The position numbers and the translations under genes were made by a program. Under the pieces are notes generated by a model. The model was given only the letters and a program-made list of their open reading frames with translations. It was not told the DNA's origin and did no database searches. Of a stretch of 64,000 bases of DNA, positions 48,205 through 57,384 are shown piece after piece. Position 1 is the stretch's first letter, and every line of letters starts with the position of its first letter. The DNA is taken from contig NZ_CP107009.1 in assembly GCF_025725665.1 (NCBI RefSeq), forward strand, positions 1 through 64,000, given 5' to 3'. The stretch comes from Halomonas sp. LR3S48. GTDB lineage: Bacteria; Pseudomonadota; Gammaproteobacteria; Pseudomonadales; Halomonadaceae.

Positions 48205-49485
48205 ATGGGCCTTGCCATTCTGTTCGGACTCTTCTTTCTCGGCCTGCTGGCCGGGGCGCCCGTCGCCTTCGCCGTGGGGCTGGCCGCCGTCGCGACCTTC
48301 CTCTACGAGGGGCTGCCGCTGTTCGTCGCTTTCCAGCGCATCCTGTCGGGCATTTCAGTCTTCTCGCTGCTCGCCATCCCGTTCTTCATCTTTGCCGGCG
48401 AACTGATGTTGCACGGCGGCATTTCCACCCGCCTGGTGCGCCTGGCCTCCGCCGCGGTGGGGCGGATGCGCGGTGGCCTGGGGATCGTCAACGTCACCTC
48501 ATCGATGCTGTTCGGCGGTATCTCGGGCTCCGCCGTGGCCGATACGTCGGCGCTCGGTTCGATCCTGGTGCCGGTGATGAAGGAGAAGGGCTATGACGCC
48601 GATTACGCCGTCAACGTCACGGTGACCTCTTCGGTCGCCGGGGTGGTGATCCCGCCGAGCCACAACATGATCCTCTACGCCGTGGCGGCCGGCGGCGGCA
48701 TCTCGGTCACCCAGCTGTTCATCGCCGGTATCGTGCCGGGCATCCTGATGTGTCTGACCCTGGCCGTGGCGGCCTATCTGGTGGCGGTGAAGCGCGGCTA
48801 CAAGGGCGAGACATTTCCCGGCTGGGACGTGCTGGTCATCAGCCTGGCCGCGGCCCTGCCGGGCTTGATGACCGCCGTGATCATCGTCGGCGGGGTGCTG
48901 TCGGGCATTCTCACCGTGACCGAATCCGGGGCCTTCGGCGCCATCTACGCCATCGTGGTCACGGCGCTGGTCTATCGCGAGCTGCGCTGGGCGTCATTCA
49001 AGGCAGCGGTGATACAGTCGGTGAAGACCACCTCGCTGGTCATGATCCTGGTCGGCTGCGCCTCGGCGTTCTCCTACCTGTTGGCGCTCTACAACGTGCC
49101 GCTGCTGCTGACCGACATGCTCCTGGCGCTCTCCGACAAGCCCATCGTCATCTTCCTGCTGCTCAACCTGCTGCTGCTGGTGCTCGGCATGATCATGGAC
49201 ATGGCGGCGTTGATCCTGATCTGCACGCCGATCTTCCTGCCGGTGGCCATGCAGTTCGGCATGGACCCGATCCAGTTCGGCATCATCATGATGATGAATC
49301 TGGGCCTCGGCCTGTGTACACCGCCGGTGGGGGCCTGCCTGTTCGTCGGCTGCGTGATCGGCAAGATCAAGATCGAACAGGCCGTGCGCACCATCTGGCC
49401 GTTCTACCTGGCGCTGTTCGTCGCCCTGATGTTGGTGACCTACGTGCCGGCCGTCTCGCTGTCGCTGCCTGCGCTGTTCCGCTGA
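48205..49485 (+). CDS. dctM: TRAP transporter large permease DctM
   Basis: DctM is the channel subunit with about twelve transmembrane helices. The 426-residue protein contains LAIPFFIFAGELMLHGGIS, the GGISGSAVADTSALGSILVPVM segment, and VIPPSHNMILYAVAAGGGISV. The C-terminal NLGLGLCTPPVGACLFVGCVIG is a DctM hallmark. The length matches the family. Together with dctP and dctQ it should import a sugar acid using the sodium gradient, which fits a halophile. Confidence 0.94.
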   Translation: MGLAILFGLFFLGLLAGAPVAFAVGLAAVATFLYEGLPLFVAFQRILSGISVFSLLAIPFFIFAGELMLHGGISTRLVRLASAAVGRMRGGLGIVNVTSSMLFGGISGSAVADTSALGSILVPVMKEKGYDADYAVNVTVTSSVAGVVIPPSHNMILYAVAAGGGISVTQLFIAGIVPGILMCLTLAVAAYLVAVKRGYKGETFPGWDVLVISLAAALPGLMTAVIIVGGVLSGILTVTESGAFGAIYAIVVTALVYRELRWASFKAAVIQSVKTTSLVMILVGCASAFSYLLALYNVPLLLTDMLLALSDKPIVIFLLLNLLLLVLGMIMDMAALILICTPIFLPVAMQFGMDPIQFGIIMMMNLGLGLCTPPVGACLFVGCVIGKIKIEQAVRTIWPFYLALFVALMLVTYVPAVSLSLPALFR

Positions 49486-49521
49486 GCACCCAACGATCGA
49501 ACCGCATAACGGACTCAACAT

Positions 49522-50658
49522 ATGAAGATTGCAGCCGTGCACACCCATATCCTCGACCATGCGTTGGAAACCGCGTTCGAAAGTGCCTCCATGCATTTCA
49601 GCCGGCGCCAGCACTGCCTGGTCGAGGTCGTCTGCGACGACGGCACCACCGGCTGGGGCGAGTGCCTGGGGCCTGCCAAGCCCAACGCCGCTGTCGTGCA
49701 GGCCTACGCCGCCGCCCTGGTCGGCCAGGATCCGCTGCAGACCGAGAAGGTCTGGCTCGACCTCTACAATCGGCTGCGCGACCAGGGCCAGCGCGGGCTG
49801 ACCGTCACCGCCCTGAGCGGCATCGACATCGCCCTGTGGGACATCAAGGGCAAGCGCTTCGGCGTGCCGATCTCGACCCTGCTCGGCGGCCGCTTTCGCG
49901 ACAGCGTGCGGGCCTACGCCACTGGCTCGTTCCGCCGCGAGGGCGTGGATCGCGTCGAGGACATCGCACGGGAAGTGGCGGAATACCGTCGCGAGGGCTT
50001 TCATGCGGTGAAGATCAAGATCGGCTTCGACGTCGAGGAGGACCTGCGCGTGATCGAGGCGGTGCGCGAGGCGATCGGCCCCGAGCTGCGCCTGATGATC
50101 GACGCCAACCACGGCTACGATTATCTGGAAGCCGTCGAAGTGGGGCGGCGCGCGGCGCAGTTCGGCATCGATTGGTTCGAGGAACCGGTACTGCCCGAGC
50201 ACGTATCCGCCTACCGTGCGGTGCGTGCCGACCAACCGATCCCCGTCGCCGGTGGCGAGACCTGGCACGGCCGCTATGCCATGCAGGAGCCCCTCGCCAC
50301 CCGCGCCGTGGACATCCTCCAGCCCGACATCTGCGGCGTCGGCGGCTTCAGTGAGATCCGGCGGGTGGCCGACATGGCGGCGCTGCATGGCGTGCGTCTG
50401 GTGCCGCACGTATGGGGCACGGCGGTATGCCTGGCCGCCAGCCTGCAGTTCATGGCCGCGCTGCCGCCCAACCCGCCGCGACGAAGCCCGATCGAGCCCA
50501 TTCTCGAGTTCGACCGCACCGTCAATCCCTTCCGCCAGGCGGTGGTGACGACGCCCATCGAGCACGACCGGGGCGTAGTGACGATTCCGGACGGACCCGG
50601 GCTCGGCATCGAGATCGACCGCGGGGCGCTCAGCCGCTTTGCCCTCAAGGAGGCATGA
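49522..50658 (+). CDS. gci: D-galactarolactone cycloisomerase
   Basis: Gci opens D-galactaro-1,4-lactone to 3-deoxy-2-keto-L-threo-hexarate; it is known from Agrobacterium. The 378-residue enolase-superfamily protein shows FESASMHFSRRQHCLVEVVCDDG and WGECLGPAKPNAAVVQAYAAAL, very close to the Agrobacterium enzyme. Further motifs are AVKIKIG (KxK), MIDANHGYD, WFEEPVLPE, VAGGETWHG and LVPHVWGTAV. It follows the TRAP genes and is followed by gli and udh, the same trio found in oxidative uronate pathways. The product assignment is by similarity. Confidence 0.88.
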   Translation: MKIAAVHTHILDHALETAFESASMHFSRRQHCLVEVVCDDGTTGWGECLGPAKPNAAVVQAYAAALVGQDPLQTEKVWLDLYNRLRDQGQRGLTVTALSGIDIALWDIKGKRFGVPISTLLGGRFRDSVRAYATGSFRREGVDRVEDIAREVAEYRREGFHAVKIKIGFDVEEDLRVIEAVREAIGPELRLMIDANHGYDYLEAVEVGRRAAQFGIDWFEEPVLPEHVSAYRAVRADQPIPVAGGETWHGRYAMQEPLATRAVDILQPDICGVGGFSEIRRVADMAALHGVRLVPHVWGTAVCLAASLQFMAALPPNPPRRSPIEPILEFDRTVNPFRQAVVTTPIEHDRGVVTIPDGPGLGIEIDRGALSRFALKEA

Positions 50659-50662
50659 CGAC

Positions 50663-51526
50663 GTGACAGCGATACCTGCCAATACCCGGCCGCTGGAAGG
50701 GCCGGCGCCGCGGCTCGAGACGCCGCCGGGCGCCACCGACTGCCACATTCATCTCTACCTGCCCGGCTTCGAGGCCCAGCCCGGCGGGCCCGGCATCGCC
50801 GAGCTGGCGACGCCCGCGGACTACGCCAAGGTGCAGGCGCGCCTGGGGCTGGAGCGGGTGGTAGTCACCCAGCCGAACGCCTATCAGCTCGACAACGGCG
50901 CCCTGCTCGAGGCGCTGACCCGGTTGGGAACGACCTCCGCCCGCGGGGTGGCAGCGGTGACACCGCAGACGCCTGGCGCGGCGTTGCGCGCCTGGCACGA
51001 GAAGGGTGTGCGCGGGGCGCGGATCATGAACCTGCCCGGCGGCGCGGTGACCCATGCCAGCATGCTCGAGGTCGAGCGCCTGATCCGCCCGCTGGGTTGG
51101 CACCTGATGGTGCAGTTCAACGGTCAGCACCTGGACGATTATCTCGAAGGCCTGCAGCGCATCGAGGGGGAATACATCATCGACCACATCGGCAAGTTCA
51201 TGCCGCCGGTGGCGCCAGACGATCGCCGCGTCGACGACCTCCTGCGGCTGCTAGATCGCGGCAATGCCTGGTTCAAGATCTGCGCCGGCTACGAGGCGAG
51301 CGTGACCGGTGGGCCGCGCTACGAGGACGTAGGAGCCATCGCCCGTCGAGTCATCGCCCATGCCCCCGAGCGGGTGATCTGGGGCTCGAACTGGCCCCAC
51401 GTCGGCGTGCCGCGCGAGCAATATCCGGACGATGCCGAACAGCTCGACGTGCTGCTCGAGTGGGCCGGCGCCGAGGACCGCCGTCGCATCCTGGTCGACA
51501 ACCCCGCCGCCCTGTACGGCTTCTGA
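50663..51526 (+). CDS. gli: D-galactarolactone isomerase (amidohydrolase family)
   Basis: Gli interconverts 1,5- and 1,4-lactones formed by uronate dehydrogenase. The 287-residue amidohydrolase-2 protein has DCHIHLYLPGFEAQPGGPG (the HxH-type metal motif), ARIMNLPGGAVTHASM, YIIDHIGKFMPPVAPDD and RVIWGSNWPHVGVPREQYPDD, matching the Agrobacterium isomerase. The GTG at 50663 is chosen because AAGGAGG lies nine bases upstream, within the end of gci; an ATG at 50639 would sit before that ribosome-binding site. Confidence 0.85.
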   Translation: MTAIPANTRPLEGPAPRLETPPGATDCHIHLYLPGFEAQPGGPGIAELATPADYAKVQARLGLERVVVTQPNAYQLDNGALLEALTRLGTTSARGVAAVTPQTPGAALRAWHEKGVRGARIMNLPGGAVTHASMLEVERLIRPLGWHLMVQFNGQHLDDYLEGLQRIEGEYIIDHIGKFMPPVAPDDRRVDDLLRLLDRGNAWFKICAGYEASVTGGPRYEDVGAIARRVIAHAPERVIWGSNWPHVGVPREQYPDDAEQLDVLLEWAGAEDRRRILVDNPAALYGF

Positions 51527-51555
51527 ACCCTATTGTCTGCTTGAGGAGGAAATGC

Positions 51556-52353
51556 ATGATCGATCGTCTGTTGGTAACGGGCGCCGCCGGTGGCATGGGC
51601 CGCATCATTCGGCCCCACCTGGCGCAGCTTGCCCGCCGGGTGCGGCTGTCGGACATCGCCGATCTCGGTGAGGCGGCCGCCCATGAAGAGCTCGTGCCTT
51701 GTGATCTTGGCGATGCCGATGCTGTCAATGAGCTGGTCCAGGGGTGCGACGCCATCGTGCACCTGGGAGGGGTCTCGGTGGAGAAACCCTGGGCGAGCCT
51801 GCTGCAGGCCAACATCGTCGGCACCTACAATCTGTACGAGGCGGTGCGCCGCCATGGCAAGCCGCGGGTGATCTTTGCCAGCTCCAACCACACCACCGGG
51901 TACTACGAGCGCACGCAGCGGATCGATGCCGATGTGCCGCATCGACCCGACTCGCTCTACGGTGTGACCAAGTGTTTCGGCGAGGATCTGGCGTGTCTGT
52001 ATCATGACAAGTTCGGCGTCGAGACCCTCAGCGTGCGCATCGGCTGGTGCCACCCCAAGCCGACCGATACGCGCAAGCTGGCGATCTGGCTGAGCGCCGA
52101 GGATTTCGTCAGCCTGGTGCAGCGTGCCATCGTCACGCCGCGCCTGGCCTATACCGTGGTCTACGGCTTCTCGAACAACGCCGAACGCTGGTGGGACAAC
52201 AGCAAGGCCGCCTTCCTCGGCTGGGTACCGAAGGACAGCTCGGACCCTTGGCGCGAAGAGATGGAAGCACTCGATGCGAACCTCGACCCCAAGGATCCCG
52301 CTGTCATCTACCAGGGCGGGCCGTTTGCCACCTCCGGACACCCCGACGACTGA
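51556..52353 (+). CDS. udh: Uronate dehydrogenase
   Basis: Udh oxidises D-galacturonate and D-glucuronate to their aldarolactones with NAD+. The 265-residue protein equals the Agrobacterium enzyme in length. The Rossmann motif is LLVTGAAGGMGRII, VHLGGVSVEKPW follows, and the catalytic set is FASSNHTTGYYER with LYGVTKCFGEDL (YxxxK). A GAGGAGG Shine-Dalgarno precedes the ATG. It starts the route whose later steps are gci, gli, the dehydratases, kdgD and the semialdehyde dehydrogenase, all in this cluster. Confidence 0.93.
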   Translation: MIDRLLVTGAAGGMGRIIRPHLAQLARRVRLSDIADLGEAAAHEELVPCDLGDADAVNELVQGCDAIVHLGGVSVEKPWASLLQANIVGTYNLYEAVRRHGKPRVIFASSNHTTGYYERTQRIDADVPHRPDSLYGVTKCFGEDLACLYHDKFGVETLSVRIGWCHPKPTDTRKLAIWLSAEDFVSLVQRAIVTPRLAYTVVYGFSNNAERWWDNSKAAFLGWVPKDSSDPWREEMEALDANLDPKDPAVIYQGGPFATSGHPDD

Positions 52354-52391
52354 CGACGGCCGAGGGACTCCTCAACGACGACCCATGATCG

Positions 52392-53159
52392 ATGGATGGC
52401 GATATGGCAGGCAAAAGCGTTCTCAAGGCTGACTCCAAGCCACTGAAAGTCCAGAAGCTTTCACGTCAGGGAAGCCTATCCTTGCATGTCGCCGACCAGC
52501 TCGAGGCGCTGATCGTCAACGGCGGTATCAGCGTGGGCGAGAAGCTGCCGACCGAGAACGGGCTGTGCGAGGCCTTCGGCGTCAGCCGTACGGTGATCCG
52601 CGAGGCCATCACCCATCTCAAGTCGTTGGGGCTGGTCGAGACGCGCCGCGGCGTCGGCACCACCGTGCTGCGCTCGACCATCGTCGAGGCGATGCCGGCC
52701 GAGCGGATCAGCCCGACCACTGTCGAGGACATCCTCCATGTGCTCGAGCTGCGGCTCAATCTCGAACCGGCGGCGGCGGCGCTGGCCGCCGAGCGACACG
52801 ACGAGGAGGATCGTCGCATCCTGAGAGAAAAGCATGCCGCCTTCATCGAGGCCAGAGCGGCTAAGTCCCAGGCGCGCGAGGAGGATTACGGATTTCACTA
52901 TGCCATCGCCGCTGCCACCAAGAACCCCTTCTTCAAGGTCTTCTACGAGCAGCTGAGCCAGAGTGTGATTCCCCGCGCCAAGCTGATGAGCATCGAAATC
53001 AACACCGCGGCCACCGACAAGTACCTCGCCCGCGTGGAGGAGGAACACACCTACATTCTCGAGGCGATCCTGGCTCGAGATTCCGAGGCGGCGCGCGAAA
53101 TGATGTACCAGCATCTCAACCGCGCGCGAAACATGTACGCCAAGTATCAGGAAGCCTGA
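52392..53159 (+). CDS. GntR family, FCD-domain transcriptional regulator
   Basis: The 255-residue regulator has an N-terminal winged helix (about 25-95; [44 protein letters not shown] sequence) and a helical FCD ligand-binding domain (about 105-240) with Asp and His residues for metal-assisted carboxylate binding. Position inside the uronate operon and the duplicate operators upstream of both operons make it the likely local repressor, released by a sugar acid or pathway intermediate. The start could also be the ATG at 52404; neither has a strong Shine-Dalgarno. Confidence 0.9.
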   Translation: MDGDMAGKSVLKADSKPLKVQKLSRQGSLSLHVADQLEALIVNGGISVGEKLPTENGLCEAFGVSRTVIREAITHLKSLGLVETRRGVGTTVLRSTIVEAMPAERISPTTVEDILHVLELRLNLEPAAAALAAERHDEEDRRILREKHAAFIEARAAKSQAREEDYGFHYAIAAATKNPFFKVFYEQLSQSVIPRAKLMSIEINTAATDKYLARVEEEHTYILEAILARDSEAAREMMYQHLNRARNMYAKYQEA

Positions 53160-53206
53160 AACCACGGCTCTCCTGGCGACGCGACACCGAAGAACAGGAG
53201 CCCCAT

Positions 53207-54784
53207 ATGTCCCTGGAAGGCAAGATGCTGATCGGCTGCGAGGCCGTCAGCGGCAGTTCCAAGCCCATCCACGCCGTCAATCCCGCCACTGGCGAGACGT
53301 TGGAACCCACCTACGCGGGCGGCAGCAAGGCCGAGGTCGAGCGCGCCTGTGAGCTGGCCGAGGCGGCCTTCGCGACCTACCGCGAGACTTCGCTGGAGCA
53401 GCGCGCGGCGTTCCTCGAGGCCGTGGCCGGCGAGATCGAGGCCATCGGCGACGCACTGATCGAGCGCGCCATCGCCGAGACCGGCCTGCCCCGGGCGCGC
53501 CTGGAGGGCGAGCGCGGCCGTACCTGCGGCCAGCTGCGCCTGTTCGCTTCCGTGGTGCGCGCCGGCGAATTTCTCGATCTGCGCCTCGACCCGGCCCTGC
53601 CCGAGCGTCAGCCGCTGCCCCGCGCTGACCTGCGCCAGCGCCACATTCCGCTCGGCCCCGTCGCGGTGTTCGGCGCTTCGAACTTCCCGCTGGCCTTCAG
53701 CGTGGCCGGCGGCGACACCGCCTCGGCGCTGGCCGCCGGCTGCCCGGTGATCGTCAAGGGCCACTCCGCCCACCCCGGTACCTCGGAGCTGGTCGGCCGC
53801 GCGGTACAGCAGGCCGTGGAGAAGCGCGGTCTGCCCGAGGGCGTGTTCTCGCTGCTGTTCGGCTCGGGCAGCGAGATCGGCCAGGCGCTGGTCAGTGACC
53901 CGCGCATCCAGGCGGTGGGCTTCACCGGCTCGCGCGGCGGCGGCACGGCGCTGATGAAGACCGCCCAGTCACGCCCGCAGCCGATCCCGGTCTACGCCGA
54001 GATGAGCTCGATCAACCCGGTGTTCCTGCTGCCCGAGGCGCTCAAGGCGCGCGGCGACAAGATCGCCGAGGGCTTCGTCGCCTCGCTCAACATGGGTGCG
54101 GGACAGTTCTGCACCAACCCCGGCCTGGTGATCGCGGTGAAGGGTCCCGAGCTCGACGCCTTCATCGAGGCCGCGGGCGAGGCGGTGAAGCAGAGTGGCG
54201 CCCAGACCATGCTCACCCCGGGCATCCACGCGGCTTATGAACAGGGCGTGGGTCGGCTCGCGTCGAACGCGAAGGTCAGGGAGGTCGCCCGCGGCCAGGT
54301 GGGCGAGTCGGCACACCCCTGCCAGGCCGGGCTGTTCGTTACTTCGGCGAACGACTTCCTGAACGAGACCGAACTTCAGGAAGAGGTGTTCGGCGCCACC
54401 TCGCTGGTGATCGAGTGCGCCGACCTGGAGGAAGTAAAGCGCGTGGCGGCCCAGCTCGAAGGCCAGCTCACCGCCACCCTGCAGATGGACGACGGCGACC
54501 TGGACGCAGCGAAAGCCCTGCTGCCGATCCTCGAGCGCAAGGCGGGGCGGATCCTGGCCAACGGCTGGCCGACGGGCGTCGAGGTGTGTCACGCCATGGT
54601 CCACGGCGGCCCCTACCCGGCGACCTCCGACAGCCGCACCACCTCGGTGGGCAGCGCGGCGATCTTCCGCTTCCTGCGCCCGGTGTGCTACCAGGCGCTG
54701 CCGCAAGGGCTGCTGCCGGAGCCGCTCAAGGACGGCAACCCGTGGCAGGTGTCGCGCCTGGTCGACGGCAAGCGCGAGGTGTAG
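53207..54784 (+). CDS. 2-oxoglutarate semialdehyde (2,5-dioxovalerate) dehydrogenase
   Basis: This enzyme oxidises 2-oxoglutarate semialdehyde to 2-oxoglutarate, delivering the carbon to the citric acid cycle. The 525-residue aldehyde dehydrogenase has [18 protein letters not shown], the cofactor-binding [10 protein letters not shown], catalytic Glu in [10 protein letters not shown] and catalytic Cys in [10 protein letters not shown]. The family of long (about 525) KGSADH enzymes is typical of aldarate and pentonate operons. It is the last gene of the second operon, with a strong terminator 28 bases later, and would serve both kdgD copies. Confidence 0.92.
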   Translation: MSLEGKMLIGCEAVSGSSKPIHAVNPATGETLEPTYAGGSKAEVERACELAEAAFATYRETSLEQRAAFLEAVAGEIEAIGDALIERAIAETGLPRARLEGERGRTCGQLRLFASVVRAGEFLDLRLDPALPERQPLPRADLRQRHIPLGPVAVFGASNFPLAFSVAGGDTASALAAGCPVIVKGHSAHPGTSELVGRAVQQAVEKRGLPEGVFSLLFGSGSEIGQALVSDPRIQAVGFTGSRGGGTALMKTAQSRPQPIPVYAEMSSINPVFLLPEALKARGDKIAEGFVASLNMGAGQFCTNPGLVIAVKGPELDAFIEAAGEAVKQSGAQTMLTPGIHAAYEQGVGRLASNAKVREVARGQVGESAHPCQAGLFVTSANDFLNETELQEEVFGATSLVIECADLEEVKRVAAQLEGQLTATLQMDDGDLDAAKALLPILERKAGRILANGWPTGVEVCHAMVHGGPYPATSDSRTTSVGSAAIFRFLRPVCYQALPQGLLPEPLKDGNPWQVSRLVDGKREV

Positions 54785-54812
54785 CGCCAACACTTAAATG
54801 ACTGGAACCTTT

Positions 54813-54835
54813 GGCGGCCTGCGGGCCGCCTTTTT
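54813..54835 (+). terminator. Rho-independent terminator of the uronate operon
   Basis: The perfect stem GGCGGCC / GGCCGCC has a TGCG loop followed by five T residues. It closes the operon beginning at kdgD copy 2. Confidence 0.88.
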
Positions 54836-54883
54836 CGTCCCGTATTTGCCATAATGGCTGCCTACCCACCTGTGGAGTCATGC

Positions 54884-55621
54884 ATGGCCTCTCCCCCACA
54901 CGATCGCCGCCAGGGACGTCCGAATTCCCCAAGACCCCCATCGGACCGTCGCGCCTCGCGCACGCCCAAGGCCCAGGTCGGCGAGGTGGCCTACCTCGAA
55001 GTGGTCACGGTCAACGAGACCGGCGCCTTCCTCGACTGGGGGCATGCGCGGGACGTGCTGTTGCCCTTCGGCGAGCAGCGCTTTCGCCCCACGCCCGGCA
55101 AGCGCGTGCTGGTGCGACTCTACGAGGACCAGCAGGGGCGGCCGGTAGCCTCGCAGAAGCTCGATCGCTTCGTCCAGGACGAGGCGACGGGGCTGGCGAC
55201 GGGCGACGAGGTCGAGCTGGTCATAGCCGACGCCACCGACCTCGGCTACAAGGCAGTGGTGAATCATTGCTTCTGGGGCCTGCTCTATCGCGACGACGTC
55301 ACCCGGCCGCTGCGCCGCGGCCAGCGGGTCAAGGGCTACGTGAAGCGGGTGCGCGACGACGGCCGGCTAGACCTCTCGCTGCTGCCACCGGGGGCGGCAC
55401 GCCTCGACGTGGTGGGCGAGCAGGTGCTCAAGGCGCTGCGCGAGAGCGGTGGCTACCTGCCGCTCTCCGACAGCAGCGAAGCCAGTGCAATCAAGGTGCG
55501 CCTGGGGGTGAGCAAGAACGCCTTCAAGCAGGCCATCGGACGGCTCTACAAGCAGCGCCTGATCGTCATCGAAGCGCATGGAATCCGCCTGGTGCCCGGC
55601 GTCACCTCCGACCCGGCCTAG
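54884..55621 (+). CDS. CvfB-like S1 RNA-binding protein
   Basis: The 245-residue protein resembles CvfB: a basic, Pro/Arg-rich N-terminus (about 1-35), an S1-like region (about 40-95; VVTVNETGAFLDWGHARDVLLPF), and a second S1-like segment ending KGYVKRVRDDGRLDLSL (about 145-175). A C-terminal winged helix follows (SKNAFKQAIGRLYKQRLIVI). CvfB proteins bind RNA and influence virulence-factor expression in staphylococci; the bacterial role is otherwise unclear. The start at 54884 has a GGAG six bases upstream. A possible -10, CATAAT, lies near 54849-54854. Confidence 0.83.
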   Translation: MASPPHDRRQGRPNSPRPPSDRRASRTPKAQVGEVAYLEVVTVNETGAFLDWGHARDVLLPFGEQRFRPTPGKRVLVRLYEDQQGRPVASQKLDRFVQDEATGLATGDEVELVIADATDLGYKAVVNHCFWGLLYRDDVTRPLRRGQRVKGYVKRVRDDGRLDLSLLPPGAARLDVVGEQVLKALRESGGYLPLSDSSEASAIKVRLGVSKNAFKQAIGRLYKQRLIVIEAHGIRLVPGVTSDPA

Positions 55622-55639
55622 GCCGGCCGCGCTCGATGC

Positions 55640-56185
55640 TCAGTCGAGCGCCCTGAACTCCTCCTCGTGCAGCCAGGCGGCATGCTTGGGTGCGCGCTTG
55701 GTCTTCGACCACTCCTCGATCATGGCCGGCGCCACTTCCTTGAGCTGCTGCATCTGTTGCGGCGTGCCCTTTACGTAGGTCAGCTCCAGGCGGTGGCCGT
55801 TGGGGTCGAAGAAGTAGATGGATCGGATGATGCCGTGCTCGGTGGGTCCGACCACTTCCACGCCCTTGCTCTCCAGTTGCGCCTTCGCCGTCAGCAGGGC
55901 CGCCTCGTCGGCCACGCGGAAGGCGATGTGCTGAACCCATTCCGGTGTGTTGGGGTCGCGCCCCATCTCCGGTGAGTTGGGCAGTTCGAAGAAGGCCAGT
56001 ATGTTGCCGTTGCCGGCATCCAGGAACAGGTGCATGTAAGGATCGGGCGCCTTGGTCGACGGTACGCGGTCCTCGGCGATGGCAACCAGGAACTCCATGT
56101 TGAGCTTGTCCTGGTACCACTCGACGGTTTCCTTGGCATCGCGGCAGCGATAGGCGACGTGGTGGATCTGCTGAATATTGATCAT
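55640..56185 (-). CDS. VOC (glyoxalase/dioxygenase) superfamily protein
   Basis: The 181-residue protein has one VOC domain with a typical 2-His-1/2-Glu metal set: IHHVAYRCRDAKETVEWYQDKL, AFFELPN, VQHIAFRV and the closing GHRLELTYVKG. It could be a lyase or an extradiol-type dioxygenase; the substrate cannot be told. The start at 56185 (MINIQQIHHVAYRC) is the family norm; a GTG at 56197 would add four residues. It is divergent from gshB with a palindromic operator in the promoter region, implying its own regulation. Confidence 0.8.
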   Translation of the reverse strand: MINIQQIHHVAYRCRDAKETVEWYQDKLNMEFLVAIAEDRVPSTKAPDPYMHLFLDAGNGNILAFFELPNSPEMGRDPNTPEWVQHIAFRVADEAALLTAKAQLESKGVEVVGPTEHGIIRSIYFFDPNGHRLELTYVKGTPQQMQQLKEVAPAMIEEWSKTKRAPKHAAWLHEEEFRALD

Positions 56186-56239
56186 GGCGGGTCTCACGGT
56201 GGCGGGCTGGGAGCGTCAGGGCTGTTCTTGTGAATAACT

Positions 56240-56255
56240 AGTTTCATTTGAAACT
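56240..56255. promoter_or_regulatory. MarR-type palindrome AGTTTCATTTGAAACT
   Basis: The 7-bp perfect arms (AGTTTCA / TGAAACT) around two bases lie 55 bases upstream of the VOC gene. The overlapping AACTAGTT (56236-56243) makes the whole region palindromic and AT-rich. Such sites are typical for MarR or IclR-like repressors of aromatic or reactive-compound catabolism. No regulator gene is adjacent. Confidence 0.55.
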
Positions 56256-56357
56256 AAAATAGAGGCGTTCGCCATGCCCTGTCAAGCCATCTTGGTGTTG
56301 CCCGAGGCCCTGCGTCATACTGCGCTCATTTCCCTTATCACGATGGAACGCTGCCGA

Positions 56358-57335
56358 ATGAGCCAACAGACGAGCGAACGACCCTTGCGCGTGGGCGTGG
56401 TGATGGACTCCATCGCCCACCTGACCTACAAGAAGGACACCACCCTGGCCATGCTGTGGGCGGCCCAGGAGCGTGGCTGGTCACTGCACTACATGGAGCA
56501 GGAGGACCTCTTCCTGCGCGATGGGCGTGCCCATGCCCGCATGCGCGACCTGACCGCCTTTCGCAACCCCGATGACTGGTACGCGCTGGGCGCGCCCGAA
56601 GAGCGCCCGCTGGCCGAGCTCGACGCGATCCTAATGCGCAAGGACCCGCCGGTCGATGCCCACTTCCTCAATGCCGTGCATCTGCTGGGCTTTGCGGAAC
56701 GCGAGGGTGTGCTGGTGGTCAATCCCACGCGGGCCCTGCTGGAGTGCAACGAGAAACTGTTTGCCCAGCAATTCCCGCAGTGCTGCACGCCGACGGTGGT
56801 CTCCTGCAGCGAGGCGGTGCTGCGCGCCTTCCACGCCGAGCATCGGGACGTGATCTTCAAGCCGCTGGACGGCATGGGCGGCAGCGGGATCTTTCACGTG
56901 CAGCCCGAGGGCCGGAACCTGGGCGCCATCATCGAGACGCTGACCGAGCGCGGCCAGCGCCAGATCATGGCCCAGCGCTACATTCCCGAGATCAAGGATG
57001 GTGATACCCGCATCCTGCTGGTTGACGGCGAGCCGGTGCCCTTCGGCCTGGCCCGGGTGCCCATGGCCGGCGAGACCCGCGGCAACCTCGCCGCCGGCGG
57101 TACCGGCACCAGCCGTGAGCTGACCGCCCGCGACCACTGGCTGATCGAGCAGGTACAGCCGATGATTCGCGAGAAGGGGCTGATGTTCGTCGGGCTCGAC
57201 GTGATCGGCGACTACATCACCGAGATCAACGTGACCAGTCCCACCTGCGTGCGCGAAATCGACGACCAGCGCGGCACCGACATCGCCGGCCTGCTGATGG
57301 ATGCCATCGAGCGGCGCCTGGCGCAGCGCTCCTAG
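56358..57335 (+). CDS. gshB: Glutathione synthetase
   Basis: GshB joins gamma-glutamylcysteine and glycine with ATP. The 325-residue ATP-grasp protein has RVGVVMDSIAHLTYKKDTT at the N-terminus, LMRKDPPVD, the ATP-binding VIFKPLDGMGGSGIFHV, and the C-terminal DVIGDYITEINVTSPTCVREID metal/substrate segment. The start at 56358 (MSQQTSERPLRV) gives near-usual length (316 in E. coli); longer frames add unconserved residues. The gshB-tonB-yqgE-ruvX order is that of Pseudomonas. Confidence 0.95.
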   Translation: MSQQTSERPLRVGVVMDSIAHLTYKKDTTLAMLWAAQERGWSLHYMEQEDLFLRDGRAHARMRDLTAFRNPDDWYALGAPEERPLAELDAILMRKDPPVDAHFLNAVHLLGFAEREGVLVVNPTRALLECNEKLFAQQFPQCCTPTVVSCSEAVLRAFHAEHRDVIFKPLDGMGGSGIFHVQPEGRNLGAIIETLTERGQRQIMAQRYIPEIKDGDTRILLVDGEPVPFGLARVPMAGETRGNLAAGGTGTSRELTARDHWLIEQVQPMIREKGLMFVGLDVIGDYITEINVTSPTCVREIDDQRGTDIAGLLMDAIERRLAQRS

Positions 57336-57384
57336 CGCCAGTTACAACCAGCGTTCTGTTAGGGAAGGAGGTTGGGCTCCATTC

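Noticed and set aside
48994..50748. 584-codon minus-strand frame opposite dctM and gci
   Set aside because: It spans two confident genes in antisense and shows low-complexity Gln/His-rich sequence.
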